DNA of 60,503 nucleotides. It comes from Bacteroides sp. (GTDB lineage Bacteria > Bacteroidota > Bacteroidia > Bacteroidales > Muribaculaceae). This document shows positions 1 through 8,066 of this stretch, piece after piece. Below the pieces are notes generated by a model. The model did not search any database. It was not told the origin of the DNA and was given only the letters and a program-made list of their open reading frames with translations. Location: assembly GCA_014802265.1 (NCBI GenBank), contig JAAVCP010000005.1, forward strand, positions 58,678-119,180, in the 5' to 3' direction. The stretch's first letter is position 1. Every line of letters begins with the position of its first letter. Position numbers and translations under genes: made by a program.

Positions 1-448
1 TGGAATAGTCAGAAGGGTCGCAGACAACCGTCACATCTCTGAAGTTTTTAGCAGCACTTCTCAACATTGAGGGACCGCCTATGTCGATATTCTCAACGGC
101 ATCTTCCATTGTCACACCCTCTTTTGCAATTGTTGCCTCAAAAGGATATAGGTTTACACAAACCATCTCGATTGTGCTGATTCCGTTTTCAGCAAGCTGA
201 GCCATGTGGTCTTCGCTGTCACGGCGAGCCAACAATCCGCCATGCACCTTGGGGTGAAGTGTCTTTACACGTCCCTCACAGATTTCAGGAAACCCGGTGA
301 CATCTTGAATGTCGGCAACCTCAAGTCCGGCACCACGAAGCACCTTCAGGGTTCCCCCGGTGGCAATCAGTCCCCAACCGAGATTGCTGAGAGCAGTGGC
401 AAATTCCACCACTCCTGTCTTATCACTTACACTGATTAAAGCTCTCAT
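1..448 (-). CDS. purH: PurH, AICAR formyltransferase / IMP cyclohydrolase (N-terminal part, cut by window edge)
   Basis: This is the last two steps of de novo IMP synthesis; only the first 149 codons lie in the window, covering the MGS-like IMP cyclohydrolase domain. It opens [17 protein letters not shown], with the signature [16 protein letters not shown] at about residues 65-80 and [14 protein letters not shown] further on. The AICAR transformylase half lies beyond base 1. The ATG is at 446-448, 12 bases after the purN stop, so it is the distal gene of the purE-L-M-N-H operon. Identification rests on family motifs read directly from the translation and is very secure; the 3' end is unknown. 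Confidence 0.95.
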   Translation of the reverse strand, partial: MRALISVSDKTGVVEFATALSNLGWGLIATGGTLKVLRGAGLEVADIQDVTGFPEICEGRVKTLHPKVHGGLLARRDSEDHMAQLAENGISTIEMVCVNLYPFEATIAKEGVTMEDAVENIDIGGPSMLRSAAKNFRDVTVVCDPSDYS

Positions 449-460
449 ATATTGTTTTTG

Positions 461-1024
461 CTATTTTAGTAATTTTTGGATCGTTGAAGGATAAAGGATA
501 TGTTCCTGTGCATGAATCAGAGATTCCAGTTCGTCAATGTCATTCCCCTCATACGGCACAGCTGCCTGTGAAATTATTTTGCCCCCGTCGAGCGATGAAT
601 CAACATAATGAATGGTCACTCCATACACTTTTACACCATATTCAAAAGCATCTTTTATGGCATGTGCTCCTTTAAAGGCAGGGAGCAGGGCAGGGTGTAT
701 GTTGATGATGCGGTTTTCATAGGCACTCAATAACACTTCACCCACTATACGCATGTAGCCCGCAAGACATATAAGGTCTACTTCCTTATCAGAAAGGGCA
801 TCTACGAGCATTGTCTCGAAAGCAGCCTTGGAAGGATAGTCTTTCGGACGGAATTCCAAAACCGGCACACCGAATTTTTTTGCCCTTTGGGTGACGTATG
901 CACCGGGTTTATCGGTCACGCACAACACTACTTCAGCGTCAATCCTGCCATCTTCACATGCCTGCGCAATCGCTTCAAAGTTGGAACCGTTGCCGCTTGC
1001 AAACACTGCCAGTTTACTTTTCAT
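461..1024 (-). CDS. purN: Phosphoribosylglycinamide formyltransferase PurN (GART)
   Basis: It transfers a formyl group from 10-formyl-THF to GAR, the third step of purine synthesis, in the cytosol. The protein is 187 aa, slightly shorter than the usual 190-215. Visible signatures are the N-terminal nucleotide loop ASGNGSNFEAI, the active-site stretch NIHPALLPAFKG, whose Asn and His are the conserved catalytic pair, and DSSLDGGKII, which holds the catalytic Asp. It starts 10 bases after purM and ends 12 bases before purH, so these three genes are surely co-transcribed. Confidence 0.96.
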   Translation of the reverse strand: MKSKLAVFASGNGSNFEAIAQACEDGRIDAEVVLCVTDKPGAYVTQRAKKFGVPVLEFRPKDYPSKAAFETMLVDALSDKEVDLICLAGYMRIVGEVLLSAYENRIINIHPALLPAFKGAHAIKDAFEYGVKVYGVTIHYVDSSLDGGKIISQAAVPYEGNDIDELESLIHAQEHILYPSTIQKLLK

Positions 1025-1034
1025 CTTTTACGGA

Positions 1035-2060
1035 TTATTTTATGGTAACACCGCTTCCTTCAACCACCTTTCCAATCAAGGAAGCTTTCTCACCTGCATT
1101 GGTGAGAATCTCTATGGTCTTTGCCACATCTTCCGGAGCGACAGCAAGCACCATGCCGATACCCATATTGAAGATATTAAACATCTCGCGGTGAGGTATG
1201 TTGCCATATTTTTCCAGCAGACGGAAAACCGGAAGGATTTCCCAACTTCCCTCTGTCACCTCTATACCCTGACCTTCACCAAGAATGCGGGGAATATTTT
1301 CATCGAAGCCACCACCGGTGATATGAGCGATGCCATGAACATCAACCTCTTTAAGCACCTTATGCACCTGTTTTACATAAATTTTAGTAGGGGTAAGGAG
1401 CATTTCACCAAGAGTCTGGTCGCCGGTGCCCTCATATTTTTTATTGAGGTCAAGATAGTTGTCTCTCAATATCTTGCGCACGAGGCTAAATCCATTGGAA
1501 TGGACACCTGATGAAGCTATGCCTACCAGCATGTCGCCAGGCTTAACCTTTGAGCAGTCAATGAGCTTATCTTTTTCCACGGCACCCACTGTGAATCCGG
1601 CGATATCGTAATCATCTTCGCCATACATCCCCGGCATTTCAGCAGTTTCTCCACCTACGAGGGCACACCCTGCCTGACGGCATCCTTCAGCCACGCCTGC
1701 CACAATTGCCTCTACCACTTCTGGGTGGTTTTTGCCTACGGCAACATAGTCAAGGAAAATGAGTGGTTCGGCACCCTGTGCAAGCACATCGTTGACACAC
1801 ATTGCAACGGCATCAATGCCGATAGTGTCGTGTTTGTCCATGGCGAAGGCGATTTTAAGCTTTGTGCCTACACCGTCAGTGCCGCTCACGAGAATTGGGT
1901 GCTTGTAATTGAGAGATCCAAGGTCAAACATGCCGCCAAATGCGCCAATGTTGCCCATGCAACCCATGCGATTGGTAGAAGCCACATGCTTCTTAATGCG
2001 GCTTACCACCTCATAACCGGCTTCGAGATTTACGCCGGAGGCTTCATAACTTTTTGCCAT
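1035..2060 (-). CDS. purM: Phosphoribosylformylglycinamidine cyclo-ligase PurM (AIR synthetase)
   Basis: This is an ATP-dependent enzyme that closes the imidazole ring of AIR. The 341-aa length is normal. Motifs seen include the glycine-rich ATP-binding loop [13 protein letters not shown] (about residues 58-70), the dimer/active-site segment [18 protein letters not shown], and [14 protein letters not shown]. It sits between purL and purN. A 105-base gap upstream, filled by a perfect 15-bp inverted repeat (2090-2145), separates it from purL and could tune expression of the distal genes. Confidence 0.96.
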   Translation of the reverse strand: MAKSYEASGVNLEAGYEVVSRIKKHVASTNRMGCMGNIGAFGGMFDLGSLNYKHPILVSGTDGVGTKLKIAFAMDKHDTIGIDAVAMCVNDVLAQGAEPLIFLDYVAVGKNHPEVVEAIVAGVAEGCRQAGCALVGGETAEMPGMYGEDDYDIAGFTVGAVEKDKLIDCSKVKPGDMLVGIASSGVHSNGFSLVRKILRDNYLDLNKKYEGTGDQTLGEMLLTPTKIYVKQVHKVLKEVDVHGIAHITGGGFDENIPRILGEGQGIEVTEGSWEILPVFRLLEKYGNIPHREMFNIFNMGIGMVLAVAPEDVAKTIEILTNAGEKASLIGKVVEGSGVTIK

Positions 2061-2089
2061 TTCTTTATTTTGTATCTTTAGCCATGTGG

Positions 2090-2145
2090 TTTTTATAAGT
2101 CTTGGAAAACCTATAATTTCATAAATCTTACAAGACTTATAAAAA
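2090..2145. repeat. Intercistronic palindrome (REP-like) between purL and purM
   Basis: A perfect 15-bp inverted repeat, TTTTTATAAGTCTTG / CAAGACTTATAAAAA, encloses 26 bases. It carries Ts on both outer sides, so it can act as a stem-loop or weak terminator on either strand. The words CCTATAA and ATAAATCTTA inside also occur in the hairpin between frc and oxc (33693-33744), hinting at a dispersed element. Confidence 0.6.
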
Positions 2146-2165
2146 CTTTACGGATTATATTATTT

Positions 2166-5100
2166 TTACTTTTTACGGAAGTATCTCACGGCATTGGCAA
2201 AGAGGTTTTGGCTCTTGTTGCCGGCGATATTCTTCATCAGTCCCTCAGACCAACGCTCAGAGTGTGCCATCTTACCGAGGATTTGACCGTCGGGAGAGAT
2301 TATGCCCTCAATCGCCTCTGTGGAACCGTTGGGGTTTGCCGGAGAATCCATTGTGGCATTCCCTTCGCTGTCGGCATATTGGAAGGCGATCTGACCGTTT
2401 TTGCGGAGAGTGGCAGCAAGTTCTGCATTTGCCACAAACTTACCCTCACCGTGTGAAGCTGCCACGGAGTGGAGTTCACCCAGCTCAAAGCCTGCGAGCC
2501 AAGGAGATGCCACTGAGCCTACACGGGTAGACACTATCTGTGAGATATGTCGGTTGATGTCATTATGGAAAAGGGTGGGTGAATCGGGTGTCAGCTCGCC
2601 TATCTTTCCGAAGGGGAGAAGACCTGACTTCACAAGAGCCTGGAAACCATTGCAGATACCAAGCACCAGACCACCTCTTTGAAGCAGACGCTCAATTGCT
2701 GCTTTCACCTTATCATTCATAATGACGCTGGCGATAAACTTACCGCTGCCGTCAGGTTCATCACCCTCGGAGAAACCGCCGGAGAAGGCGAGAATGTCAC
2801 AGGCATCAATATGGGCAGCCATGTCGGTGGTTGATTTCTCTGTGTCTTCCGGAGTCAGGTTGCAGAATACAGAAGAAGTCACTACTGCACCTTCTTTTGC
2901 GAAAGCGGCAGTCATGTCATAGTCACAGTTGGTGCCGGGGAAGACGGGTAGATACACCACCGGGTGTTCCTTTGCCTCACCTTTATATACCGTGGTATTT
3001 TCTCCGGAGACAGCATTCTCAACTTTACCGCGCACTTCTGTACGGTCGGGATAAACGGCTGTGAAACGCTTGCGATTTGTCTCAAATGCCTCCTCTATGG
3101 TTGTCTCAGTGTTGTTTATCTTCAATTTCTCATCACTGGTGGTCTTGCCTATTAAGTCGAAGCCCGGGAGCTCAAGAATCTCCTTGCTTTCCACTACTAT
3201 TGAGCCGTTGCCATAATTGAATAGGTCAGACTCCTTGGCAATAACGTCTACACCGATTCTATTGCCGAAGCTCATCTTTGCAAGAGCCTCAGCAAGTCCG
3301 CCGAAGCCGAGTGCATAGCCGGATATGACAGTGCCTTCTGCGATAAGACGCTCAAGCAATTTATAGTTTCTCTTGAGGCTTTCAGTGTCAGGCATGAGAG
3401 AGGGGAGCGGTGTGTGGCGCACGAGATATATGAAATTCTCGGGAGCCTTAAATTCCGGGCTTATGACATGCTTGCTGCTGACGGGGGCTACGCCAAAGGC
3501 TATAAGAGTTGGAGGTACACTTATATGTGCGAAAGTGCCGCTCATGGAGTCTTTACCGCCGATAGAGGCGAGCCCAAGCTCTGTTTGCATTCTCAGGGTG
3601 CCGAGCAGTGCAGCCAAGGGTTTGCCCCATGATTCGCGTGAGTGCATTCTCTCGAAATATTCCTGATATGAGAAACGCATTTTCTCATATTCTGCGCACG
3701 CAGCCACAGCCTTGCTCACAGCTTCGATGACTGAGTAGGCAGCCCCATGATATGGACTCCAACTTGTGAGATAGGGATTAAATCCGAATGCCATCATTGA
3801 CGCAGTGTCGGTGTGATGGTTTCCAACAGGAAGTTTCTGCACAGATACTTGTGCCTCGGTGCGCTGTGTCTTGCCACCAAACGGCATCAACACGGTAGAT
3901 TTACCTATTGAAGAGTCAAAATGCTCGATAAGTCCCTTTTGTGAGGTCACATTATCATCTGCAAGCAAGTTAAGGAATTTCTCCTTAACAGAGTTACCCT
4001 TTAGCTCACGCTCAAACGGATCACGTGGTTCGATGGTGCCGATAGTTGCCTCGGCGAAATGGCGGGCACCTGCTGAGTCGATAAACTCACGGCTGAGGTC
4101 TGCCACTGTCTTGTCTCCATAGAACATGCGCATTCTTCCTGTAGAAGTCACGTCTGCCACATGGGTCACCTCTAAGTTTTCCTCGTGGCAGTAGCGCATG
4201 AATTCCTCCATGTCTTTAGCCTCTACCACAACTGACATACGTTCCTGGCTCTCGCTGATTGCAAGTTCGGTGGCATTAAGACCGGAATATTTTGTGGGCA
4301 CACGGTCAAGATATATGTCAAGCCCGTCGGTAAGTTCTCCGATAGCCACGCTTACTCCTCCTGCTCCGAAGTCGTTTGATTTCTTAATGAGTCTTGTCAC
4401 CTCAGGACGACGGAACAGACGTGCAATCTTTCTTTCCTCGGGTGCATTGCCTTTCTGCACCTCGCTGCCACATTCCTCAAGAGAGGAAGTTGTGTGCTCC
4501 TTCGAAGAACCGGTTGCTCCTCCGATACCATCGCGTCCTGTCCTGCCGCCGAACATAAGTACAACGTCGCCTTCAGCCGGGCTTTCACGACGTACGTCGG
4601 AAGCTTTTACCGCACCGACAACCGCACCGACCTCAAGACGCTTTGCAACATAGTCAGGGTGATAGATTTCACGCACATGGGTAGTGGCAAGTCCTATCTG
4701 ATTACCGTATGATGAGTATCCTGCTGCTGCGCGTAGTGAAATGACACGTTGCGGCAATTTCCCTTCCATAGTCTCAGAGACGGGTTTGTAGATGTCGCCC
4801 GCACCGGTCACGCGCATTGCCTGGTATACATAGCTTCGTCCGCTCAACGGGTCACGGATTGCACCTCCAAGGCAAGTAGATGCGCCGCCGAAAGGCTCAA
4901 TCTCTGTGGGGTGATTATGGGTCTCGTTCTTAAACTGGAGGAGCCAACGCTCTGTCTTTCCGTCAACGTCAACGTCTACATAGATACTGCAAGCATTGTT
5001 TTCTTCACTCTGCTCAAGATCGTTGAGCAGACCTTGTTTGCGCAGGTAGCGGGCACCAATGGTGGCAAGATCCATCAGGCAGAGGGGTTTATTTTCCCTG

Positions 5101-5873
5101 CCGAGTTCCTTGCGTATTTCATGCCATTGCTTGAGGCTCTCCTCCAAGTCGGCGGTTGCAAATGAGTCGTCAACCTTTATGTCGGTAAGTTCGGTGGTAA
5201 ATGTAGTGTGGCGGCAATGGTCGCTCCAATATGTGTCGAGGATCCTTAATTCTGTTTCATTGGGGTCACGTCCTTCTTTTGTGAAATATGCCACAACTTC
5301 CATAAGGTCGTCGCCGTTCATTGCCAATCCTTTCTCCTTGCAATAGGCGGCAGCTTTATCGGCTGTAATTTCACGGAAACCGTCAAGCACAGGCACCGGC
5401 TTTGCGGCGGCACGCTCAGGAGCTGCCAGAATAGAGAGATCTTTCTCTCTTGACTCCACGGCATTAATGGTGTAGTGGGCAATCTTCTTCATCTCCTCCT
5501 CACCAACGCTGTTATCAAATATCAGCAGTTTTGCACTGCGGATTTCAATGTCGGCATCAGGTTGGAGTAGTTTCACGCATTCCTCTGCGGCTGCGGCACG
5601 TTGGTCAAACTGACCCGGAAGCGATTCTATTGCAAGATATGGCTTGCCTTCAAAGTCTACCTCTTTGCTTACGGTGTCGGTTGCAGGCTCACCAAAAACT
5701 TTGTAGCTGCTTTTTTCTACAAGTTCCGGAGTAAAGCCAAAAAGATCATATACACAAAGTAGACGTAGATCTTTTATGTTTAGTCCGAGATTGGAGTTTA
5801 GCTCATTGCGAAGGCTGTCTGCCTCCACACGGTATTGCTCACGTTTCTCTACGAAAATTCTGTATGGTGTCAT
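2166..5873 (-). CDS. purL: Phosphoribosylformylglycinamidine synthase PurL (single-chain, with glutaminase domain)
   Basis: It converts FGAR to FGAM using glutamine and ATP. At 1235 aa it is the large single-chain form. Order: N-terminal domain, linker/AIRS-like half with LDTYWSDHCRHTTF (about residue 225) and KNETHNHPTEIEPFGGA, a second AIRS half, then a class I glutaminase with FPGTNCDYDM, the nucleophile Cys in LGICNGFQ (about residue 1073), and SHGEGKF with the catalytic His region. The sequence style resembles the variant clade common in Gram-positive anaerobes rather than the E. coli type; that is an impression from memory. An upstream in-frame TTG at 5891 would overlap purE by 8 bases. 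I chose the ATG at 5871-5873, 10 bases after the purE stop, giving the start MTPYRIFVEKRE. Confidence 0.95.
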   Translation of the reverse strand: MTPYRIFVEKREQYRVEADSLRNELNSNLGLNIKDLRLLCVYDLFGFTPELVEKSSYKVFGEPATDTVSKEVDFEGKPYLAIESLPGQFDQRAAAAEECVKLLQPDADIEIRSAKLLIFDNSVGEEEMKKIAHYTINAVESREKDLSILAAPERAAAKPVPVLDGFREITADKAAAYCKEKGLAMNGDDLMEVVAYFTKEGRDPNETELRILDTYWSDHCRHTTFTTELTDIKVDDSFATADLEESLKQWHEIRKELGRENKPLCLMDLATIGARYLRKQGLLNDLEQSEENNACSIYVDVDVDGKTERWLLQFKNETHNHPTEIEPFGGASTCLGGAIRDPLSGRSYVYQAMRVTGAGDIYKPVSETMEGKLPQRVISLRAAAGYSSYGNQIGLATTHVREIYHPDYVAKRLEVGAVVGAVKASDVRRESPAEGDVVLMFGGRTGRDGIGGATGSSKEHTTSSLEECGSEVQKGNAPEERKIARLFRRPEVTRLIKKSNDFGAGGVSVAIGELTDGLDIYLDRVPTKYSGLNATELAISESQERMSVVVEAKDMEEFMRYCHEENLEVTHVADVTSTGRMRMFYGDKTVADLSREFIDSAGARHFAEATIGTIEPRDPFERELKGNSVKEKFLNLLADDNVTSQKGLIEHFDSSIGKSTVLMPFGGKTQRTEAQVSVQKLPVGNHHTDTASMMAFGFNPYLTSWSPYHGAAYSVIEAVSKAVAACAEYEKMRFSYQEYFERMHSRESWGKPLAALLGTLRMQTELGLASIGGKDSMSGTFAHISVPPTLIAFGVAPVSSKHVISPEFKAPENFIYLVRHTPLPSLMPDTESLKRNYKLLERLIAEGTVISGYALGFGGLAEALAKMSFGNRIGVDVIAKESDLFNYGNGSIVVESKEILELPGFDLIGKTTSDEKLKINNTETTIEEAFETNRKRFTAVYPDRTEVRGKVENAVSGENTTVYKGEAKEHPVVYLPVFPGTNCDYDMTAAFAKEGAVVTSSVFCNLTPEDTEKSTTDMAAHIDACDILAFSGGFSEGDEPDGSGKFIASVIMNDKVKAAIERLLQRGGLVLGICNGFQALVKSGLLPFGKIGELTPDSPTLFHNDINRHISQIVSTRVGSVASPWLAGFELGELHSVAASHGEGKFVANAELAATLRKNGQIAFQYADSEGNATMDSPANPNGSTEAIEGIISPDGQILGKMAHSERWSEGLMKNIAGNKSQNLFANAVRYFRKK

Positions 5874-5883
5874 TTTCGGTTGA

Positions 5884-6354
5884 TTAGTCAAGTGTGGAGG
5901 CGAGGACCTTATCTGCTTGTTGCTTGCGGAAAGCGTCCATCTTATCCTTAAGTTGAGGATTAGTGATAGCCATCATTTCAATGGCAAGGAGAGCTGCGTT
6001 TTTAGCACCGTCGATAGCCACTACAGCCACCGGTATGCCAGATGGCATCTGCACCATTGATAGAAGGGAGTCGATTCCTTCGAGTGCACGCGCCTTGATA
6101 GGCACACCGATTACCGGGAGGGTGGTGAATGCAGCCACCACTCCGGCGAGGTGAGCCGCTCCTCCGGCAGCCGCTATGACGGCAGCGAAACCACGGTCGC
6201 GCAGGCTGCTCACCCATTTTTCAAGTTCGGCGGGCGTACGGTGTGCGCTCAGCACTTTTGTTTCAAATTCAACGCCAAACTGAGCAAGAGTCTCAGTGGC
6301 TCCTTTCATGACTCCCCAATCGCTGGTGGAGCCCATAACAACACCTATTTTCAC
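5884..6354 (-). CDS. purE: N5-carboxyaminoimidazole ribonucleotide mutase PurE (class I)
   Basis: It rearranges N5-CAIR to CAIR in purine synthesis. The 156-aa length is typical of the octameric class I enzyme. Motifs are GSTSDWGVM near the N-terminus, LSAHRTPAEL with the conserved His, AAGGAAHLAGVVAA and the C-terminal VAIDGAKNAALLA. It is the first gene of the operon. No purK is visible nearby. It is preceded by a roughly 275-base leader that is predicted to be structured and ends in a hairpin with a T-run only 17 bases before the ATG, so attenuation or read-through control is plausible. Confidence 0.96.
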   Translation of the reverse strand: MKIGVVMGSTSDWGVMKGATETLAQFGVEFETKVLSAHRTPAELEKWVSSLRDRGFAAVIAAAGGAAHLAGVVAAFTTLPVIGVPIKARALEGIDSLLSMVQMPSGIPVAVVAIDGAKNAALLAIEMMAITNPQLKDKMDAFRKQQADKVLASTLD

Positions 6355-6370
6355 TGCTTTAGAACAAGTT

Positions 6371-6411
6371 TAAAAAGGAGTGGGCGCCAATGATTTTTCA
6401 TGGCGTCCACT
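6371..6411 (-). terminator. Hairpin plus T-run in the purE leader (terminator/attenuator)
   Basis: On the minus strand AGTGGACGCCA pairs with TGGCGCCCACT (11 bp, one G-U) around an 11-base loop, followed by CCTTTTTA. It lies just upstream of the purE ATG and downstream of the predicted start of the leader. It could end the structured leader RNA, end read-through from mcrC, or act as an attenuator. Confidence 0.65.
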
Positions 6412-6630
6412 CATGTTATATTGTTATAAGTTTTACACGTTTGATTTGTCCGAATGTAAGTCGGCACAATTTCCCCACGCGAATTTTCATTCCGGATTCG
6501 GAATGATGTAGTCGCACACTTGAAAAGTTCGGCATTATGCCGGACTTTCGTCTGGCAGATTGTATGTAGACTTCACCTGTAGTCATTCAAGTATAGTTAC
6601 GTCTTGGCTCACGGAACGAGCAGGGAAATT
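6412..6630 (-). ncRNA. Structured leader RNA upstream of purE (6S-like or riboswitch-like, unassigned)
   Basis: This roughly 300-base gap holds no gene but can fold extensively. On the minus strand AATTTCCC at the predicted 5' end (6623-6630) pairs with GGGAAATT (6468-6475), closing a 163-base domain. Inside are ACTTGAA/TTCAAGT, the near-perfect hairpin AAAGTCCGGCAT/ATGCCGAACTTT, and CATTCC/GGAATG. A perfect Bacteroidota -7 element (6638-6645) precedes it and a terminator (6371-6411) follows. A long rod closed by 5'/3' pairing resembles 6S RNA, which sits next to purine genes in some other phyla. A purine-sensing leader is the alternative. I do not recognise a named riboswitch consensus. Confidence 0.4.
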
Positions 6631-6637
6631 TAGAGTG

Positions 6638-6645
6638 CAAAATTA
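6638..6645 (-). promoter_or_regulatory. -7 element TAATTTTG of the purE operon/leader RNA
   Basis: It is a perfect match to the Bacteroidota TAnnTTTG -7 box on the minus strand. The nearest TTTG upstream is 25 bases away, longer than the usual 19-20, so the -33 box is uncertain. The predicted transcript start is near 6630-6633. Confidence 0.5.
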
Positions 6646-6713
6646 CAAAATATTCCTGACATATCCTAACCAAATTTGTAAAATCGTGCTAAGTAGCGTT
6701 AAAATTCAAAAAA

Positions 6714-8066
6714 TCAAATTGTTATTATACAGTTAAATTTAGTAGCCATAGCTTGTTCCATATCTGCCATTGCCAATCTAAAACTACTGTAATCACTCAT
6801 CGCCTGCGGAATATGACATTGGTAAATTTCTATTTCAGCACTATTTTCCAACCCGTATCCCAATAGCTTGCATATTTCATACTCAGGAGCCTTGAAAGTG
6901 GGGAGAATAAAAATTCCTTTTTGACCTTTTAATCGATATATATAGGTGATCATTTGTTTAATATCATCTCTTGTGTCGATCCCATTTTTATATTTTGCGT
7001 CAACTATCACCTTGTCTGTCTCTCGATAATAATCAGGGTAACGGGGATATCTGTTACATACGTTTGGCAAGAATTGTTTAGCAAGATAGATGCTTCCAGT
7101 TCCTTTCTTATTATTGGGATGCACAAATCCCTGCTCTGCCAAGATGGTTGCCAAATACTCCTCCCATAAGTAAGAGACATCAAACAATATGCCGCTTATT
7201 TTATCCTCATTAACCCCATACTTTATTCTCTCATGTCTCAATATCCGTAGACATAATTTTTGAAGATCCGTATATCGGGAATAATAAGGATGACTGATAA
7301 TCTTTAGATTACTCTTGATTACTTTTTCCCTCTCACGCGGATTATATTGTGAAGTTGCTGATACAATCCGACCAACATTTGAACGCATCTCGGCATCCTT
7401 CTCCAATACGGTCTTTCCCAATTTGGTTCTGCCGATATATTCAATTGTATGGCGTATCAGTTGGGTCACATGATTATCATAACTGAATTCCCGTGTACTG
7501 TATGCTATTCTGCCATTAAATGGCATATTAAATTTAAGGTGCCTGTTTATTCCAATAGGACCTTTTACATTCGCGTCATTATAATCGTTCCTTCTATATT
7601 CTTTATAGACACCCTGAGATAATGCTTCATTTAATAGTTGAGGAAAGAGATATATCAGGAAATCAAATACCGCTTCGTCATTTGTGCCATGTGAAAGATT
7701 GACCATATTGATACCAAGCACTTTCTCAAGCATATAATGCAAAAAGAAATCTTCCTCTCCATCTTTAGAAAAACGTGAATGTATCGCCACTGATAAACCG
7801 TTAACTCCTATAAACCCGGCTATATTGCCTGTCTCTAAAACAGCTTTCTTACATGTGTCGCCACTCCATGTGGTTTGTAATGAGAACAGAATTTGCTTGT
7901 CTGTGCCATCGTCACATTTTTGAAAGGAATGAGGGTAGATAAACAAATTATTACCTTGATCATCTAATAATTCGGATATTTTACGATTTGCTATATTCTG
8001 AAGTTTAAGAAATTCCTCAATATTATCCGGGGTTGAAGAGCGTGTTGAATTATCACTCAGTATCAT
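6714..8066 (-). CDS. mcrC: McrC-like nuclease subunit of a McrBC restriction system
   Basis: This is the nuclease partner that joins the McrB GTPase ring to cut modified DNA. At 450 aa it fits the family. The C-terminal half carries the PD-(D/E)xK signature PDYYRETDKVIVDAKYKN (about residues 340-357), with Asp and DAKYK as metal-binding and catalytic residues, followed by a helix DDIKQMITYIYRL. Its start overlaps the end of mcrB by 14 bases, so expression is translationally coupled. It is AT-rich compared with the purine and lactate genes on either side, suggesting later acquisition. The last residues before the stop give no further information. Confidence 0.9.
   Translation of the reverse strand: MILSDNSTRSSTPDNIEEFLKLQNIANRKISELLDDQGNNLFIYPHSFQKCDDGTDKQILFSLQTTWSGDTCKKAVLETGNIAGFIGVNGLSVAIHSRFSKDGEEDFFLHYMLEKVLGINMVNLSHGTNDEAVFDFLIYLFPQLLNEALSQGVYKEYRRNDYNDANVKGPIGINRHLKFNMPFNGRIAYSTREFSYDNHVTQLIRHTIEYIGRTKLGKTVLEKDAEMRSNVGRIVSATSQYNPREREKVIKSNLKIISHPYYSRYTDLQKLCLRILRHERIKYGVNEDKISGILFDVSYLWEEYLATILAEQGFVHPNNKKGTGSIYLAKQFLPNVCNRYPRYPDYYRETDKVIVDAKYKNGIDTRDDIKQMITYIYRLKGQKGIFILPTFKAPEYEICKLLGYGLENSAEIEIYQCHIPQAMSDYSSFRLAMADMEQAMATKFNCIITI

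Noticed and set aside
6412..6630. RNase P-like GACGAAAGTCCGG in the purE leader
   Set aside because: Only this short stretch resembles the conserved RNase P core (GAGGAAAGTCCGG); the other universal motifs and the expected length are absent.
6412..6630. ZTP riboswitch upstream of purE
   Set aside because: The CCGCCTGGGCA-type 3' motif of that family is not present.
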